DNA of 64,000 nt from Oscillospiraceae bacterium (GTDB lineage: Bacteria; Bacillota; Clostridia; Oscillospirales; Acutalibacteraceae). The stretch spans positions 1 to 64,000 of the forward strand of contig SVOK01000008.1 in the NCBI GenBank assembly GCA_015066445.1. The letters run 5' to 3'. Made by a program: the position numbers and the translations under genes. Below, one piece after another: positions 49,371-59,254 of the stretch (the stretch's first letter is position 1; the number at the start of each line of letters is the position of its first letter). The notes beneath the pieces were generated by a model that saw only the letters and a list, made by a program, of their open reading frames with translations, did not search any database and had not been told where the DNA came from.

Positions 49371-50747
49371 ATGGAATACCGCATTGAACACGATTCTATG
49401 GGTGAAATAAAGGTCCCTGCCGATAAGCTATGGGGAGCTCAGACCCAAAGAAGTATAGAGAATTTTAAAATCGGTGTTGGCCGTGAAACTATGCCGAATG
49501 AAATAATCCACGCATTTGGAATTCTGAAAAAAGCAGCCGCAAGGGTAAATAACAAGCTTTCACCTGAAAAGCTGACTATAGAAAAGCTTTCTGCCATCAC
49601 CAAGGCTTGCGATGAAATAATAAACGGAAATTTAAATGACCACTTCCCTCTTGTTGTCTGGCAGACAGGGTCGGGAACACAGTCTAATATGAATGCTAAT
49701 GAGGTTATTGCAAGCTACGGAAACAAGCTTACAAATAAAAAGCTCCTCCACCCTAATGACGATGTTAATATGAGCCAATCCTCTAACGATACCTTTCCTA
49801 CCGCTATGCACATTGCAGCGGTTATTGCTTTGGAGAACACTCTCATTCCAGCAGCACAAGAGCTTATAAACACCTTTATAAAGCTCGAAAAAGAAAATGA
49901 AGGAATAGTAAAAAGCGGAAGAACACATCTTCAGGACGCCACCCCAATTAAATTCAGTCAGGAAATCAGCGGTTGGCGTTCCAGCCTTGAGAGAGATATA
50001 CTTCTCATTAAGCAAAGCCTTGAGCCATTACGTGAATTGGCTTTAGGCGGTACCGCTGTTGGCACTGGTCTTAATGCTCCTGAAGGCTTCGCAGAAATGG
50101 TAGCAGAAGAAGTTTCAAATATTACCGGAAAAGCCTTTTTAACCGCTCAAAATAAATTCCATGCTCTTACTTCTAAGGATGAGCTTGTGTTTGCTCACGG
50201 TGCTGTTAAGGCTTTAGCGGCCGATATGATGAAGATAGCAAATGATATTCGGTGGTTAGCCTCAGGACCAAGAGACGGTCTTGGCGAGATTTATATTCCG
50301 GAAAACGAGCCTGGGTCTTCTATAATGCCGGGCAAAGTCAACCCCACTCAATGCGAGGCTGTTACAATGGTAGCAGTTCAGGTTATGGGCAACGATACTG
50401 CTATCGGAATTGCGGCTTCTCAGGGAAACTTTCAGCTCAATGTATTTATGCCGGTTCTTATTTACAATTTTTTGCAGTCCGTAAGGCTGCTTGGTGAAGC
50501 TATTAACTCCTTTAATAAGAACTGTGCCAAAGGTATTACCGCAAACAAAGAAAAAATGCACCATAATCTTCATAATTCTCTTATGTTGGTCACAGCGCTC
50601 AATCCTTATATCGGATACGAAAATGCCGCTAAAACCGCCAAAAAGGCATACAAGGATAACATTTCTTTAAAAGAAGCCTGCGTTAAATTAGGATTTCTTA
50701 CAGCCGAAAAATTTGACGAGGTATTCCATCCTGAAAATATGGTATGA
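49371..50747 (+). CDS. fumC: Class II fumarate hydratase
   Basis: Fe-S-independent fumarase interconverting fumarate and L-malate. 458 aa with WGAQTQRSIENFKIG (near residue 21), TGSGTQSNMNANEVIA (near 98), GRTHLQDATPIKFSQE (catalytic His near 188) and the superfamily signature GSSIMPGKVNPTQCE (near 316). No other TCA genes are adjacent; in clostridia it often supports a partial reductive branch. The start ATG has AAAAGGAG 9 bases upstream; the gene is monocistronic. Confidence 0.97.
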   Translation: MEYRIEHDSMGEIKVPADKLWGAQTQRSIENFKIGVGRETMPNEIIHAFGILKKAAARVNNKLSPEKLTIEKLSAITKACDEIINGNLNDHFPLVVWQTGSGTQSNMNANEVIASYGNKLTNKKLLHPNDDVNMSQSSNDTFPTAMHIAAVIALENTLIPAAQELINTFIKLEKENEGIVKSGRTHLQDATPIKFSQEISGWRSSLERDILLIKQSLEPLRELALGGTAVGTGLNAPEGFAEMVAEEVSNITGKAFLTAQNKFHALTSKDELVFAHGAVKALAADMMKIANDIRWLASGPRDGLGEIYIPENEPGSSIMPGKVNPTQCEAVTMVAVQVMGNDTAIGIAASQGNFQLNVFMPVLIYNFLQSVRLLGEAINSFNKNCAKGITANKEKMHHNLHNSLMLVTALNPYIGYENAAKTAKKAYKDNISLKEACVKLGFLTAEKFDEVFHPENMV

Positions 50748-50749
50748 TA

Positions 50750-50787
50750 AAAAACTGCTTTGCAAAATTATTTGCAAAGCAGTTTTT
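50750..50787. terminator. Bidirectional terminator
   Basis: Perfect 15-bp stem AAACTGCTTTGCAAA/TTTGCAAAGCAGTTT with a 4-base loop, flanked by A and T runs. Ends fumC and the convergent XRE gene. Confidence 0.92.
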
Positions 50788-50793
50788 AAAATT

Positions 50794-51405
50794 TTAGTTC
50801 TTTTTACTGATTTTTTTAAGACCTGACCAAAGCGCAATAATAATCTGCGCTGGTATTCCAAGCAGAAAAATTTTGGGGATATTTATGCCAAACACGAAAA
50901 AGGTGATAAATATTGTTCCAAGACCCACCCACATCAGCAAGGATATAATCAAAAAATTGCGGTGCTGATTAAACCACATTGAATTAAAAATAAGCCATAC
51001 TACAAATGAAATGGGAATAGCATATAAAAACGGAAGTGAGGCAATTGCCCAGCTTTTTATGAAAACATCTAACAGAAAGTAAGTGAAAGTGGCTATTAAC
51101 CATACAAGCAAAACGCTTATGGTGGAAATAAGCGCACGGTTTTTTACTTTAATCTTCTTAACTATTTTATTTTCGGTATGTATCTTTTCTTCCTTGTGTT
51201 CCTTTGTAAAATAATCGAGCGTCACGCCAAAAATTTCAGCAATAGCTATAAGAGTTGTAATCTCAGGCAAGGAATCCCCTTTTTCCCATTTGGATACTGC
51301 CTTATCCGAATAATGAAGCTCCTCTGCTAATTCAAGCTGAGTCATACCCTTAGCTACACGCAGTTCATATATATTTTTTGCAATAACAAACTTTATATCA
51401 CTCAT
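50794..51405 (-). CDS. XRE-family HTH regulator with membrane domain
   Basis: 203-aa protein. An N-terminal XRE helix-turn-helix (VAKGMTQLELAEELHYSDKAVSKWEKGDSLPEI, residues 18-50), a basic linker (KKIKVKNRALIS) and about four membrane helices (ISVLLVWLIATFTYFLLDVF, FLYAIPISFVVWLIF, FLIISLLMWVGLGTIFITFFVF and a last one). This is a membrane-tethered regulator, found widely in Clostridia; the signal is unknown. The ATG 7 bases after TTGAGG was chosen over a TTG in the SD. Confidence 0.88.
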   Translation of the reverse strand: MSDIKFVIAKNIYELRVAKGMTQLELAEELHYSDKAVSKWEKGDSLPEITTLIAIAEIFGVTLDYFTKEHKEEKIHTENKIVKKIKVKNRALISTISVLLVWLIATFTYFLLDVFIKSWAIASLPFLYAIPISFVVWLIFNSMWFNQHRNFLIISLLMWVGLGTIFITFFVFGINIPKIFLLGIPAQIIIALWSGLKKISKKN

Positions 51406-51437
51406 ATAAGACCTCAAAAAAACATTTAATTATATTT

Positions 51438-51466
51438 ATAATACCACAAAAAGCGAAAAAAGTAAA
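51438..51466 (-). promoter_or_regulatory. Sigma-A promoter for the XRE gene
   Basis: Minus strand TTTACT (51466-51461), 17-base spacer, TATTAT (51443-51438), 33 bases before the ATG. Confidence 0.7.
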
Positions 51467-51614
51467 ATGTTTTATTTTAATAAACCTTAAAATTTCAAAA
51501 GGGCAATTTGGTTTGCTAATTTGGATAACAACGTACTACTAAGCTTTAATTAAAAATGATAAAATTAATATATTGGCTTTGCATAGTTCAGACGATAACA
51601 TACTCACCTATTTA

Positions 51615-51643
51615 TTGACAGCAAAATTGCAGTATGATATATT
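51615..51643 (+). promoter_or_regulatory. Sigma-A promoter for the GDPD lipoprotein
   Basis: TTGACA (51615-51620), 17-base spacer, TATATT (51638-51643), 35 bases before the chosen ATG. Its position excludes longer upstream starts. About 190 bases before it (51406-51614) hold no other feature apart from the XRE promoter. Confidence 0.88.
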
Positions 51644-51677
51644 AATTATGCAGGATTTTAAAATTGGAGGTTCTCAA

Positions 51678-53267
51678 ATGAAATTTAAATTTTTGAAACG
51701 CATTTTTTGTGTTTTATTTTCTCTTTGCTTGCTTTTAAGCTTTGTTTCCTGTAAAAAAGCTGATACAGAAAGCACTGTAAGCGAAGAAATTGTTTACGAA
51801 TATATTGATGAAACCGAAAATGCAGAAAGCGATAATACCGATAGCACAAGTACCGAAAGTCAAAACAATTCCAAGGATAATGCTTCATCGTCTACACCTG
51901 CTGTAACCAACAGTAAAAAGGTTTATAAATCGGCAGATGAATTATTTGAAGCTGACCCTGCTGTTGGCACAATTGTCAATTTAGATATCAAGCCTTATGC
52001 TAAAGGCGAATATAAAGTAGTAACAGGCTCTTATGTTGCTAATGACGTTTCAATTGTTTATATTTCTTCAGGTAAATATGCCGTTCGTAATGTTTCAGAA
52101 ATCAATGCATGGGTTAAAAATGTGCCCTACGGCAGCTTTATTGCTCACCAAGGCTTTAACGGTTATATTAACACCGCCGATAATACTGCGCCGGGTACAT
52201 ATCCATCAAACACAAAAGAAGCGGTTGACCACGCAATACGTCTTGGCTACAAAATGGTTGAAATTGATATAACCATAACTAAGGATAAGGTTTGGGTTGT
52301 TGACCACGATGCCAACACCGCCGCTATCAATACTAACAGCTATGACGAGGTTAAGAACTTTACAAATATGCTATCAGGCGTGATTACCAAGAAAAACATT
52401 CTTCGCAAATGGAGAACAGGCGGATACTGGGAATTCAGCAACCAAATTGCCAAAGAAAAAACCCCCACACTTGAAAGCGTTTTTCAATATATGCAGAGCA
52501 ACAAAGCTTATTTGATACTTGATAATAAATCTTTAAACCATCATAAATTTACTGATGAGGAATATGATATTTTAGCCGAGCTTATTAAAAAGTATAAAAT
52601 GGAAAACCGATGTGCTGTTTATGCCGAATGTTTAAAGCCTATTTCTGACAGGGTAAACGGTGTAATACTTGCTTATTCAGCCTTGCCCCATTCAAACGAG
52701 GAATCTGCATATAACATAATGAGTTCATACGGCAACTTTATGCTGAGTGTCAGCAAAACAAATCTTTCAAGCTATACCGCTTTTGCAAAGAAATACAATG
52801 TACCGCTTGCAGTTTGGGTTGAAGATGAATACTATGAAGCTGATAAGCTTTTTGCAAGTGGCGCAAATTATATTCTCACTAACTACTGCCTGCCTGCTAA
52901 CGCAAACCTAAGCGATTATAAAGAAATTAAATCTTTTTCATTGGCGGACTTTAAAGATAACAAGCAAAGTGGAGATTTTAATGCTTCTCTCACACTTTCG
53001 TATAAAGACCTTGGCTTACATGCAGGAGATATCATAGTTCTTTCGGCCGAATGCTCAAATTCAGGCGGAGAAGCTTATATAAGAGTAGGCGCTTCTGAAA
53101 CCCTTGAAGCCAAAAGCGTCATAAGCGGCAAGCGTACTGTTTACTACATTGTAAATGACTCCTACGCCCATGACCTTGAAGCCAACTTTGGCGTCAACGG
53201 CGGCTCGGCAAACTTTACAAATGTTAAGGTTTCTATAATGCGCGAGACAGCACGTGGTGAAAAATAA
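51678..53267 (+). CDS. Glycerophosphodiester phosphodiesterase-like lipoprotein
   Basis: 529-aa lipoprotein. Signal peptide with lipobox LSFVSC (Cys near residue 24), a Ser/Thr-rich acidic spacer, then a GDPD-type barrel: AHQGFNGYINTAD (catalytic His near 160), PSNTKEAVDHAIRLGYKMVEIDI (Glu-x-Asp pair) and VVDHDANTA, with AYLILDNKS later (an Asn/Asp in place of the common IEIK). A C-terminal beta domain of about 120 residues (LSYKDLGLHAGDIIVLSAECS...) looks like a carbohydrate-binding-type sandwich. Predicted extracellular phosphodiesterase for glycerophosphodiesters or teichoic acid; activity is not certain. ATG follows TTGGAGG. Confidence 0.8.
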   Translation: MKFKFLKRIFCVLFSLCLLLSFVSCKKADTESTVSEEIVYEYIDETENAESDNTDSTSTESQNNSKDNASSSTPAVTNSKKVYKSADELFEADPAVGTIVNLDIKPYAKGEYKVVTGSYVANDVSIVYISSGKYAVRNVSEINAWVKNVPYGSFIAHQGFNGYINTADNTAPGTYPSNTKEAVDHAIRLGYKMVEIDITITKDKVWVVDHDANTAAINTNSYDEVKNFTNMLSGVITKKNILRKWRTGGYWEFSNQIAKEKTPTLESVFQYMQSNKAYLILDNKSLNHHKFTDEEYDILAELIKKYKMENRCAVYAECLKPISDRVNGVILAYSALPHSNEESAYNIMSSYGNFMLSVSKTNLSSYTAFAKKYNVPLAVWVEDEYYEADKLFASGANYILTNYCLPANANLSDYKEIKSFSLADFKDNKQSGDFNASLTLSYKDLGLHAGDIIVLSAECSNSGGEAYIRVGASETLEAKSVISGKRTVYYIVNDSYAHDLEANFGVNGGSANFTNVKVSIMRETARGEK

Positions 53268-53280
53268 ATGATTGCTATAA

Positions 53281-53317
53281 AAAAACCTCTCGAAGTTATT
53301 ACTCCGAGAGGTTTTTT
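53281..53317. terminator. Bidirectional terminator
   Basis: Stem AACCTCTCG/CGAGAGGTT with an 11-base loop, A5 before and T6 after. Ends the GDPD gene and the convergent GH20 gene. Confidence 0.9.
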
Positions 53318-53325
53318 GCGAATAT

Positions 53326-55095
53326 TCAGGCGTTTACTTCCATTATTTTTCCAATAAACTCTTTTATAACATAAAGCTCGCTCGCTTTAGCACCTGAAAG
53401 CCACATTTTTTCGTAATCCTCAAGCCATTTCTGGGATTTAGCTTTCCATTCTTCCCTATCTTTATCGTTATAAATAATATCAGCAGCCTCGTTAAGAAGT
53501 GCTACACCCTCCGCCGCATTAACAATATGCTCGATAATATTTTTCTTATCGGGAATGCTCTTAAGCTGCTCTGCAATTTTAAGACATTCCTGTGCATACT
53601 CTGCCGCATTGGTATAATCCTTAAAATAATCCTTACTCTTCCAAGATACCCAACAGAAGAAAGCATACCATTTAGCACTATTGAGGTGAATATCTGCTAC
53701 TCGTGAAATAAGTGGTATTATATTAGTTTCGCCACCGTAAACAAAGAAAGAAACAGCTTTTTCAAATTCCTCATCTACCTCTGTATCAACTGTCCAACCT
53801 ACGCATGCACCCAATGTTGTGCCAAAAAGCGCACATTCAGGTGAAGACGGATGACCGTAGTCACCCCAGTTGGTATTAAGTATACCCATTACTCCGTGTT
53901 TATTGCCGTAATTTGCAAATTTTGTTATATTAGGTATTGCAACCGATGGCAGCTCCAAAAGTCTTGTCCACGAAGTAGTACCTGGACATATTACCTGAGT
54001 AAGTCCCTGCTCCTTAATGCGTTTAACCTTTTCCTCACTTGGATTCTGGTCATACCACCAGTTAAGTAAAATTGTATCCTTAGGTATTCTGTCAAGCGCA
54101 TTAGGATATTCAAGCGCAATATCGCCCCACATCATAACCGTTTTACCCATAGAGGTAACGTGTTCAATAATCTTTGCAACAAAATCGCAGTAAAGTGTTC
54201 CCCTGTCCTTACCTGCATTTCTGCCCTTGCCCAAATCAAAGGTTTCATCACAGCAGATATTAAAATACTTAGAACGGAAAAGGGGCAAATACTGATCTAT
54301 AAGCGAGCAGATAAGCTCATAGCTTTTAGGATTAGTTGGGTCAATTGTATGATGCTCCATACGGTCTTTCCAGAAATGCTGTTTAGACTCAAAATTTTCA
54401 AGCTCGCACAGGTCTTTATATTCTTCTTTCATAAGCAAATGATACAAATGACCAAAGCTTGAAAGTGATGGCACGAAATCAATAAAATTATCATAACAGT
54501 ATTGGTCAATTTCTAAAATTTCCTCAACTGTTAAATATTGGTCCTCTGTCTTACCGTCATTCTTAAACTCAATAAAATCAAACGGATGCTCAACATAAAG
54601 CTGCAAAGAATTAATCTTTAAACCAGCCAAACGGTCAACCATTTTTTTAGTACCCTCTAAGGAGGGCACTCTGCCTCTTGTAGCATCGTGGTAAAAGCCA
54701 CGGTAAGACATATCTGGATAATCTTTAATTTCAAGACAAGGCAATTCCCTACCGTAAGCTTCAATAATTTGCTTTAATGTTGCAATACCGTAAAAACAGC
54801 CTGCCGCATCGCCGCCGCAAATTTCAATACCTTTTTCGCAAATTACCAAGGTATATTCCTCTGCTTTTAAATCTTCATTTAAAGCAATGCTTACTGCATT
54901 CTCTAAACTGCCGTCTACTCTGCAGAATTTATGCGCACTGCCATCAGCATCAGCTAAAGCGTTTCTAAGCGAAGCCGCCGCTTTAACTACACGGTAGTCG
55001 ATATCGCCTTTAAGCTGTACAGAAGCGCCGTCTGTAACAAAAAAGCTCTCTTTTTCCGTGAGTGTTTTCGGTTTTGGTAAAAGTTGATATTTCAT
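53326..55095 (-). CDS. GH20-like beta-N-acetylhexosaminidase
   Basis: 589-aa glycosidase: an N-terminal GH20b-like domain (LPKPKTLTEKESFFV, GGDAAGCFYGIATLKQII) and a barrel starting DYPDMSYRGFYHDATRGRVPS. The Asp-Glu catalytic pair is in ICCDETFDLGKGRNAG (near residue 300), as in substrate-assisted GH20 enzymes. MMWGDIALEYP and LLNWWYDQNP line the site. No signal peptide, so intracellular action on imported N-acetylhexosaminides (e.g. from chitin, mucin or peptidoglycan) is expected. Single gene, ending at a bidirectional hairpin. Confidence 0.88.
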   Translation of the reverse strand: MKYQLLPKPKTLTEKESFFVTDGASVQLKGDIDYRVVKAAASLRNALADADGSAHKFCRVDGSLENAVSIALNEDLKAEEYTLVICEKGIEICGGDAAGCFYGIATLKQIIEAYGRELPCLEIKDYPDMSYRGFYHDATRGRVPSLEGTKKMVDRLAGLKINSLQLYVEHPFDFIEFKNDGKTEDQYLTVEEILEIDQYCYDNFIDFVPSLSSFGHLYHLLMKEEYKDLCELENFESKQHFWKDRMEHHTIDPTNPKSYELICSLIDQYLPLFRSKYFNICCDETFDLGKGRNAGKDRGTLYCDFVAKIIEHVTSMGKTVMMWGDIALEYPNALDRIPKDTILLNWWYDQNPSEEKVKRIKEQGLTQVICPGTTSWTRLLELPSVAIPNITKFANYGNKHGVMGILNTNWGDYGHPSSPECALFGTTLGACVGWTVDTEVDEEFEKAVSFFVYGGETNIIPLISRVADIHLNSAKWYAFFCWVSWKSKDYFKDYTNAAEYAQECLKIAEQLKSIPDKKNIIEHIVNAAEGVALLNEAADIIYNDKDREEWKAKSQKWLEDYEKMWLSGAKASELYVIKEFIGKIMEVNA

Positions 55096-55127
55096 AATTT
55101 ATGCCCCCTTGGGATAATGATTAATAT

Positions 55128-57455
55128 TTACTGCTCAGCAGGGTCATTTCCGCCACCTGTGGTTGGCGGTTGAGTCGGATTCTCAGGCGGTTTTGGAGTT
55201 TCAGGCTCGGTACCTGTGCCACCGCCTGTGGGTGTTGATGAGCTACCGCTCTCATTACTGCTTTCCCCTACAGCAGAATCTCCTTCCTCCTTGGGTGGTG
55301 TGCTTTCTGTTCCCTCTGAAGGCACGGTTGTGGTAGTGCCACTTGATGTTGAATCAGAAGGAGTGCTTGCGACAGGAGGCTGGCTTACTGTAGCATCAGG
55401 GACGGAGCTTGAAGGTACTTCACTTGAAGATTCAGAGCCATTTATTGTTGTAGTGCTATCAGGCGAAGTTCCTTTTTTATAGTAACCTGAGCCTTTTTTA
55501 TAGACGTCCTCACTGTCCTCAAAGGTTTTCTTGGCAAGACCCTTATGCACAGTTTTCATAACATCTCTCCAGATAGTTGCCGCCGCAGAGGTGCTCTTTA
55601 TTTCCTGTGGCATATCAAATCCATACCATACAGAGCCCACATAGTAAGGCGAGCCTGCAACCATCCAAAGGTCGTTTGATTCGCTCGAAGTACCAGTTTT
55701 TGCAAATGCCTTTAAGGAATAATTAAAGCCTCTTATTCCGCTACCTGTTCCCTCACTGCCGTAAACAACACCCTGCAAAAGATGATTCATTATAGTAGCA
55801 CTTGATGGTGCTATTACCTGCTCACCGGTAGTATCATATTCTATAACCACTTCACCGTCTAAGCGTTCTATTTTATGATAGGTAGTAGGTTCGTGGAAAA
55901 CGCCCTTATTACCGAAAATAGCATACGCCGCTGCCGACTCTGTGGTAGTCATACCATAAGCGCAGCCACCAAGAGCCAAGGAAGACATATTCTTATCAAC
56001 CTCGGTCAGATGCTTACATTTAAGCTTCTGCGTAAGGAACTCATAAGAAGCGTCTACCCCGATATCCTGCAGCAAACGCACAGGGATAGTATTTGCAGAT
56101 TTTCTGATAGCATAGTCAACCGTTATAGTTCCTTTATAATAGCCATACCATTCCTTAGGACCTTTTTTGCCATCGGGATAATAATTATCAATCGGCTTAT
56201 CCTGCACCTTTGAGGTGTAATGAACGATATCCTTATCAATAGCAAGGGCATACACGCCTATGGGCTTCATTGTGGAGCCGGGCTGTCTCGGAGCGCCTGT
56301 AGCACGGTTAAGACCTCGGTTTACGGTTTTTTCACCTGCGCCTCCAACAAGGCCCACAATATGTCCTTCATAGTCCATTATAGTCATAGCAGACTGGGCA
56401 TGAACTGTCTCACCCTGCAAATTCTTGCCCTTTAACTTGAAATATTTATTAGTATTAAGATATACGCTTTCCATAGCCGACTGAATATCAGTATCGAGTG
56501 TGGAATAAATCTTAAAGCCGCCATTATAAAGCATTGTGGAAGCAATATCCTCACTGCAATTATACTTTTGAGCCAAATCACTGATTACTTCCTCGATAAG
56601 TGCATCAACAAAATAGCTATTTATTTCAACCTCATAATCGTCCTTTTGAGTATTATCAAGCTTAACATCTTTTTTATAAGCGTCAACAAACTCCTTAGTT
56701 GAAATAAAACCCAATTCATACATCTTTTCAAGCACAGTGTCTCTACGCTCATTATTAGCTTCCATACCTGTTACAGGGTTATATTTAGAGGGATTCTGAG
56801 TTATTGCCGCAAGGGTTGCGCATTCGATTAAGGTTAAATCTTCAACCTCTTTGTTAAAATAATAGTTAGCAGCAACCTGAACACCGCAAATGCCGTTACC
56901 GAGAGCTATTGTGTTAAGATAAGCCTCAAGAATTTCTTTCTTTCCAAGCTGACGTTCAATAAGCAAAGCTCTTACTATTTCACGAAGCTTTCTAGTAGCA
57001 TTTCTTCCCTTATCAAGGGTAACGTTTTTAATAAGCTGCTGCGTTATCGTGGAGCCGCCGAACTCGGTCTCATCAAACTTAAAGAAATAGTTTCCAACAG
57101 CACCCAAGGTTCTGCGCCAGTTTATTCCCTTGTGGGTATTAAAGGTTTCGTCCTCAATAGCAATAAAAGCATTCTGAAGATTTTTAGGCATTCTGTCAAT
57201 ACCCACCCAGATACGGTTTTCATCACCATGCAGTCGCTGATATTCCTGCCAATTACCATCATTATCCTTAACGTAGATAATAGAGGTCATATTAAGCTCA
57301 AGATTTTTAATATTCTCAGCAATGGCATTAGCGCCAAAAATATCAAGCTTGTAGCCCTTGCTTTTATGGGCAGGATATGTAATCATTCCCATAAAAATCG
57401 AGATTATTAAAAGAAAAGACAGTATAATAAACAGCTTTTTAAAAATCTTCTCCAT
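55128..57455 (-). CDS. pbpA: Class A penicillin-binding protein (PBP1A-type)
   Basis: Bifunctional peptidoglycan synthase, 775 aa. One N-terminal membrane helix (LFIILSFLLIISIFMGMI), a GT51 transglycosylase domain (AFIAIEDETFNTHKGINWRRTLGA, GGSTITQQLIKNV, RKLREIVRALLIERQLGKKEILEAYLN) and a transpeptidase domain with STMK (in PRQPGSTMKPIG), SAN (RKSANTIP) and KTG (FAKTGTSSE). An unusual tail of about 100 residues is rich in Ser, Thr, Pro and Gly. The ATG 8 bases after AAAGGG (MEKIFKKLF) is chosen; an earlier in-frame ATG lies in the promoter. The symbol is generic. Confidence 0.93.
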   Translation of the reverse strand: MEKIFKKLFIILSFLLIISIFMGMITYPAHKSKGYKLDIFGANAIAENIKNLELNMTSIIYVKDNDGNWQEYQRLHGDENRIWVGIDRMPKNLQNAFIAIEDETFNTHKGINWRRTLGAVGNYFFKFDETEFGGSTITQQLIKNVTLDKGRNATRKLREIVRALLIERQLGKKEILEAYLNTIALGNGICGVQVAANYYFNKEVEDLTLIECATLAAITQNPSKYNPVTGMEANNERRDTVLEKMYELGFISTKEFVDAYKKDVKLDNTQKDDYEVEINSYFVDALIEEVISDLAQKYNCSEDIASTMLYNGGFKIYSTLDTDIQSAMESVYLNTNKYFKLKGKNLQGETVHAQSAMTIMDYEGHIVGLVGGAGEKTVNRGLNRATGAPRQPGSTMKPIGVYALAIDKDIVHYTSKVQDKPIDNYYPDGKKGPKEWYGYYKGTITVDYAIRKSANTIPVRLLQDIGVDASYEFLTQKLKCKHLTEVDKNMSSLALGGCAYGMTTTESAAAYAIFGNKGVFHEPTTYHKIERLDGEVVIEYDTTGEQVIAPSSATIMNHLLQGVVYGSEGTGSGIRGFNYSLKAFAKTGTSSESNDLWMVAGSPYYVGSVWYGFDMPQEIKSTSAAATIWRDVMKTVHKGLAKKTFEDSEDVYKKGSGYYKKGTSPDSTTTINGSESSSEVPSSSVPDATVSQPPVASTPSDSTSSGTTTTVPSEGTESTPPKEEGDSAVGESSNESGSSSTPTGGGTGTEPETPKPPENPTQPPTTGGGNDPAEQ

Positions 57456-57501
57456 ACAGCTTGCCCTTTCAAAAATAATTTTGACATAAAGATACTTATA
57501 G

Positions 57502-57530
57502 ATTATACCACTAATTCCAAACTTTATCAA
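57502..57530 (-). promoter_or_regulatory. Sigma-A promoter for the PBP gene
   Basis: Minus strand TTGATA (57530-57525), 17-base spacer, TATAAT (57507-57502). Confidence 0.88.
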
Positions 57531-57600
57531 TCATTTTTTACTGATTATTTCCTATAAATATAAGATTTTTGTATAAAGTTAAAGAATAATTTTTAAAAGG

Positions 57601-57628
57601 TTGACTTTAACTTTAAAAATGATATAAT
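57601..57628 (+). promoter_or_regulatory. Sigma-A promoter for IMP dehydrogenase
   Basis: TTGACT (57601-57606), 16-base spacer, TATAAT (57623-57628), 34 bases before the ATG. Confidence 0.83.
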
Positions 57629-57662
57629 AATAAAAATAAAAATACATAAGGGAGTAAAAGAA

Positions 57663-59171
57663 ATGGCATATTATTTTAAAGAAGTTTCTCATACCTTTAA
57701 TGAGTACCTATTAGTTCCGGGTTATTCTTCATCCGAATGTGTACCTGCAAATGTAAGTTTAAAAACTCCGCTTGTTAAGTTCAAAAAAGGCGAAGAACCC
57801 GCAATTTCAATGAATATACCTATGACCTCTGCTATAATGCAGTCGGTTTCAGGTGAGCGTTTGGCAGTAGCATTAGCCCGTGAAGGCGGCGTTTCTTTCA
57901 TTTATGGCTCACAGTCTATTGAAGACGAGGCTGCAATGGTAGCAAGAGCAAAGTCATACAAAGCAGGCTTTGTTGTTAGCGGCTCAAATGTTACTCCTGA
58001 TGATACATTGGCAAAAATTTTGGAGCTTAAAGCTCAGAACGGTTTCTCAACTGTTGCTGTTACTGATGACGGTACTGCCAACGGCAAGCTTTTAGGTATT
58101 GTTACAGGCAGAGACTATAGAGTCAGCCGTATGTCAACCGATGTTAAGGTTAAAGAATTTATGACTCCGTTTGAGTCCCTTGTTGTTGCTGACGAAAGCA
58201 CCACATTAAAACAGGCTAACGATATTATTTGGGATAACAAGCTTAATTCCCTTCCTATTATCGATAAGGACCAGAAATTAAAGTATTTTGTTTTCCGTAA
58301 GGACTATGATGCTCATAAGGAAAACCCCAATGAGCTTCTTGATAAAGAAAAGCGCTACGTAGTAGGTGCAGGTATAAACACACGTGACTATGAGCAGCGT
58401 GTTCCCGCTCTTATCGAAGCTGGCGCAGATGTGCTTTGTATCGACTCTTCTGAGGGATTTAGCGAGTGGCAGTCAAGAACAATTGCCTTTATCCGTGAGA
58501 AATATGGTGACACTGTAAAGGTGGGAGCCGGTAACGTTGTTGACCGTGAAGGCTTTATGTTCCTTGCAGAGGCAGGCGCTGACTTTATTAAGGTTGGTAT
58601 CGGTGGCGGTTCTATCTGTATCACCCGTGAGACTAAGGGTATCGGACGTGGACAGGCTACTGCTCTTATCGAGGTTTGCGAAGCACGTGATGAATATTTT
58701 GAGAAAACCGGTATTTATGTTCCTGTTTGCTCTGACGGTGGTATTGTTCACGACCATCATATGACCTTGGCTCTTGCTATGGGCGCTGACTTTATGATGT
58801 TAGGTCGCTATTTTGCTCGCTTTGACGAAAGCCCCACAAACAAAATTGCAATTAATGGTAACTATTATAAAGAGTATTGGGGTGAGGGCTCTAACCGTGC
58901 CCGCAACTGGCAGAGATATGACTTAGGCGGCGATAAGAAGTTATCCTTTGAAGAGGGTGTTGACTCTTATGTTCCCTATGCCGGCACTTTAAAGGACAAT
59001 GTTAGTCTTTCTCTCAGCAAGGTTAAATCAACAATGTGCAACTGCGGTGCATTAACTATTCCCGAGCTTCAGCAGAAAGCAAAGCTTACCCTCGTTTCTG
59101 CTACAAGTATTATCGAGGGCGGCGCTCACGATGTTATCCAAAAAGAAACCTCAACAGGTATGATTAAATAA
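57663..59171 (+). CDS. guaB: IMP dehydrogenase
   Basis: Oxidises IMP to XMP with NAD+, the committed step of GMP synthesis. 502 aa: N-terminal barrel half ([20 protein letters not shown]), a CBS pair insert (about residues 100-220), and the active-site loop [21 protein letters not shown] (near residue 320, Cys present). The flap region reads [25 protein letters not shown]. The variant [13 protein letters not shown] differs from the common GSICTTRxVAGVG but is seen in an IMPDH subgroup; GMP reductase is less likely given the CBS insert. ATG with AGGGAG 9 bases upstream. Confidence 0.93.
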   Translation: MAYYFKEVSHTFNEYLLVPGYSSSECVPANVSLKTPLVKFKKGEEPAISMNIPMTSAIMQSVSGERLAVALAREGGVSFIYGSQSIEDEAAMVARAKSYKAGFVVSGSNVTPDDTLAKILELKAQNGFSTVAVTDDGTANGKLLGIVTGRDYRVSRMSTDVKVKEFMTPFESLVVADESTTLKQANDIIWDNKLNSLPIIDKDQKLKYFVFRKDYDAHKENPNELLDKEKRYVVGAGINTRDYEQRVPALIEAGADVLCIDSSEGFSEWQSRTIAFIREKYGDTVKVGAGNVVDREGFMFLAEAGADFIKVGIGGGSICITRETKGIGRGQATALIEVCEARDEYFEKTGIYVPVCSDGGIVHDHHMTLALAMGADFMMLGRYFARFDESPTNKIAINGNYYKEYWGEGSNRARNWQRYDLGGDKKLSFEEGVDSYVPYAGTLKDNVSLSLSKVKSTMCNCGALTIPELQQKAKLTLVSATSIIEGGAHDVIQKETSTGMIK

Positions 59172-59186
59172 TAAATCACAAACTTC

Positions 59187-59218
59187 AAAAAGCTTCAAGC
59201 AAACGCTTGAAGCTTTTT
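59187..59218 (+). terminator. Terminator after guaB
   Basis: Perfect 14-bp stem AAAAAGCTTCAAGC/GCTTGAAGCTTTTT with a 4-base loop; the T-run is part of the stem. Works in both directions. Confidence 0.9.
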
Positions 59219-59254
59219 CGTTTTATAAAAATAATTCTTTTTTTCACAATTTAA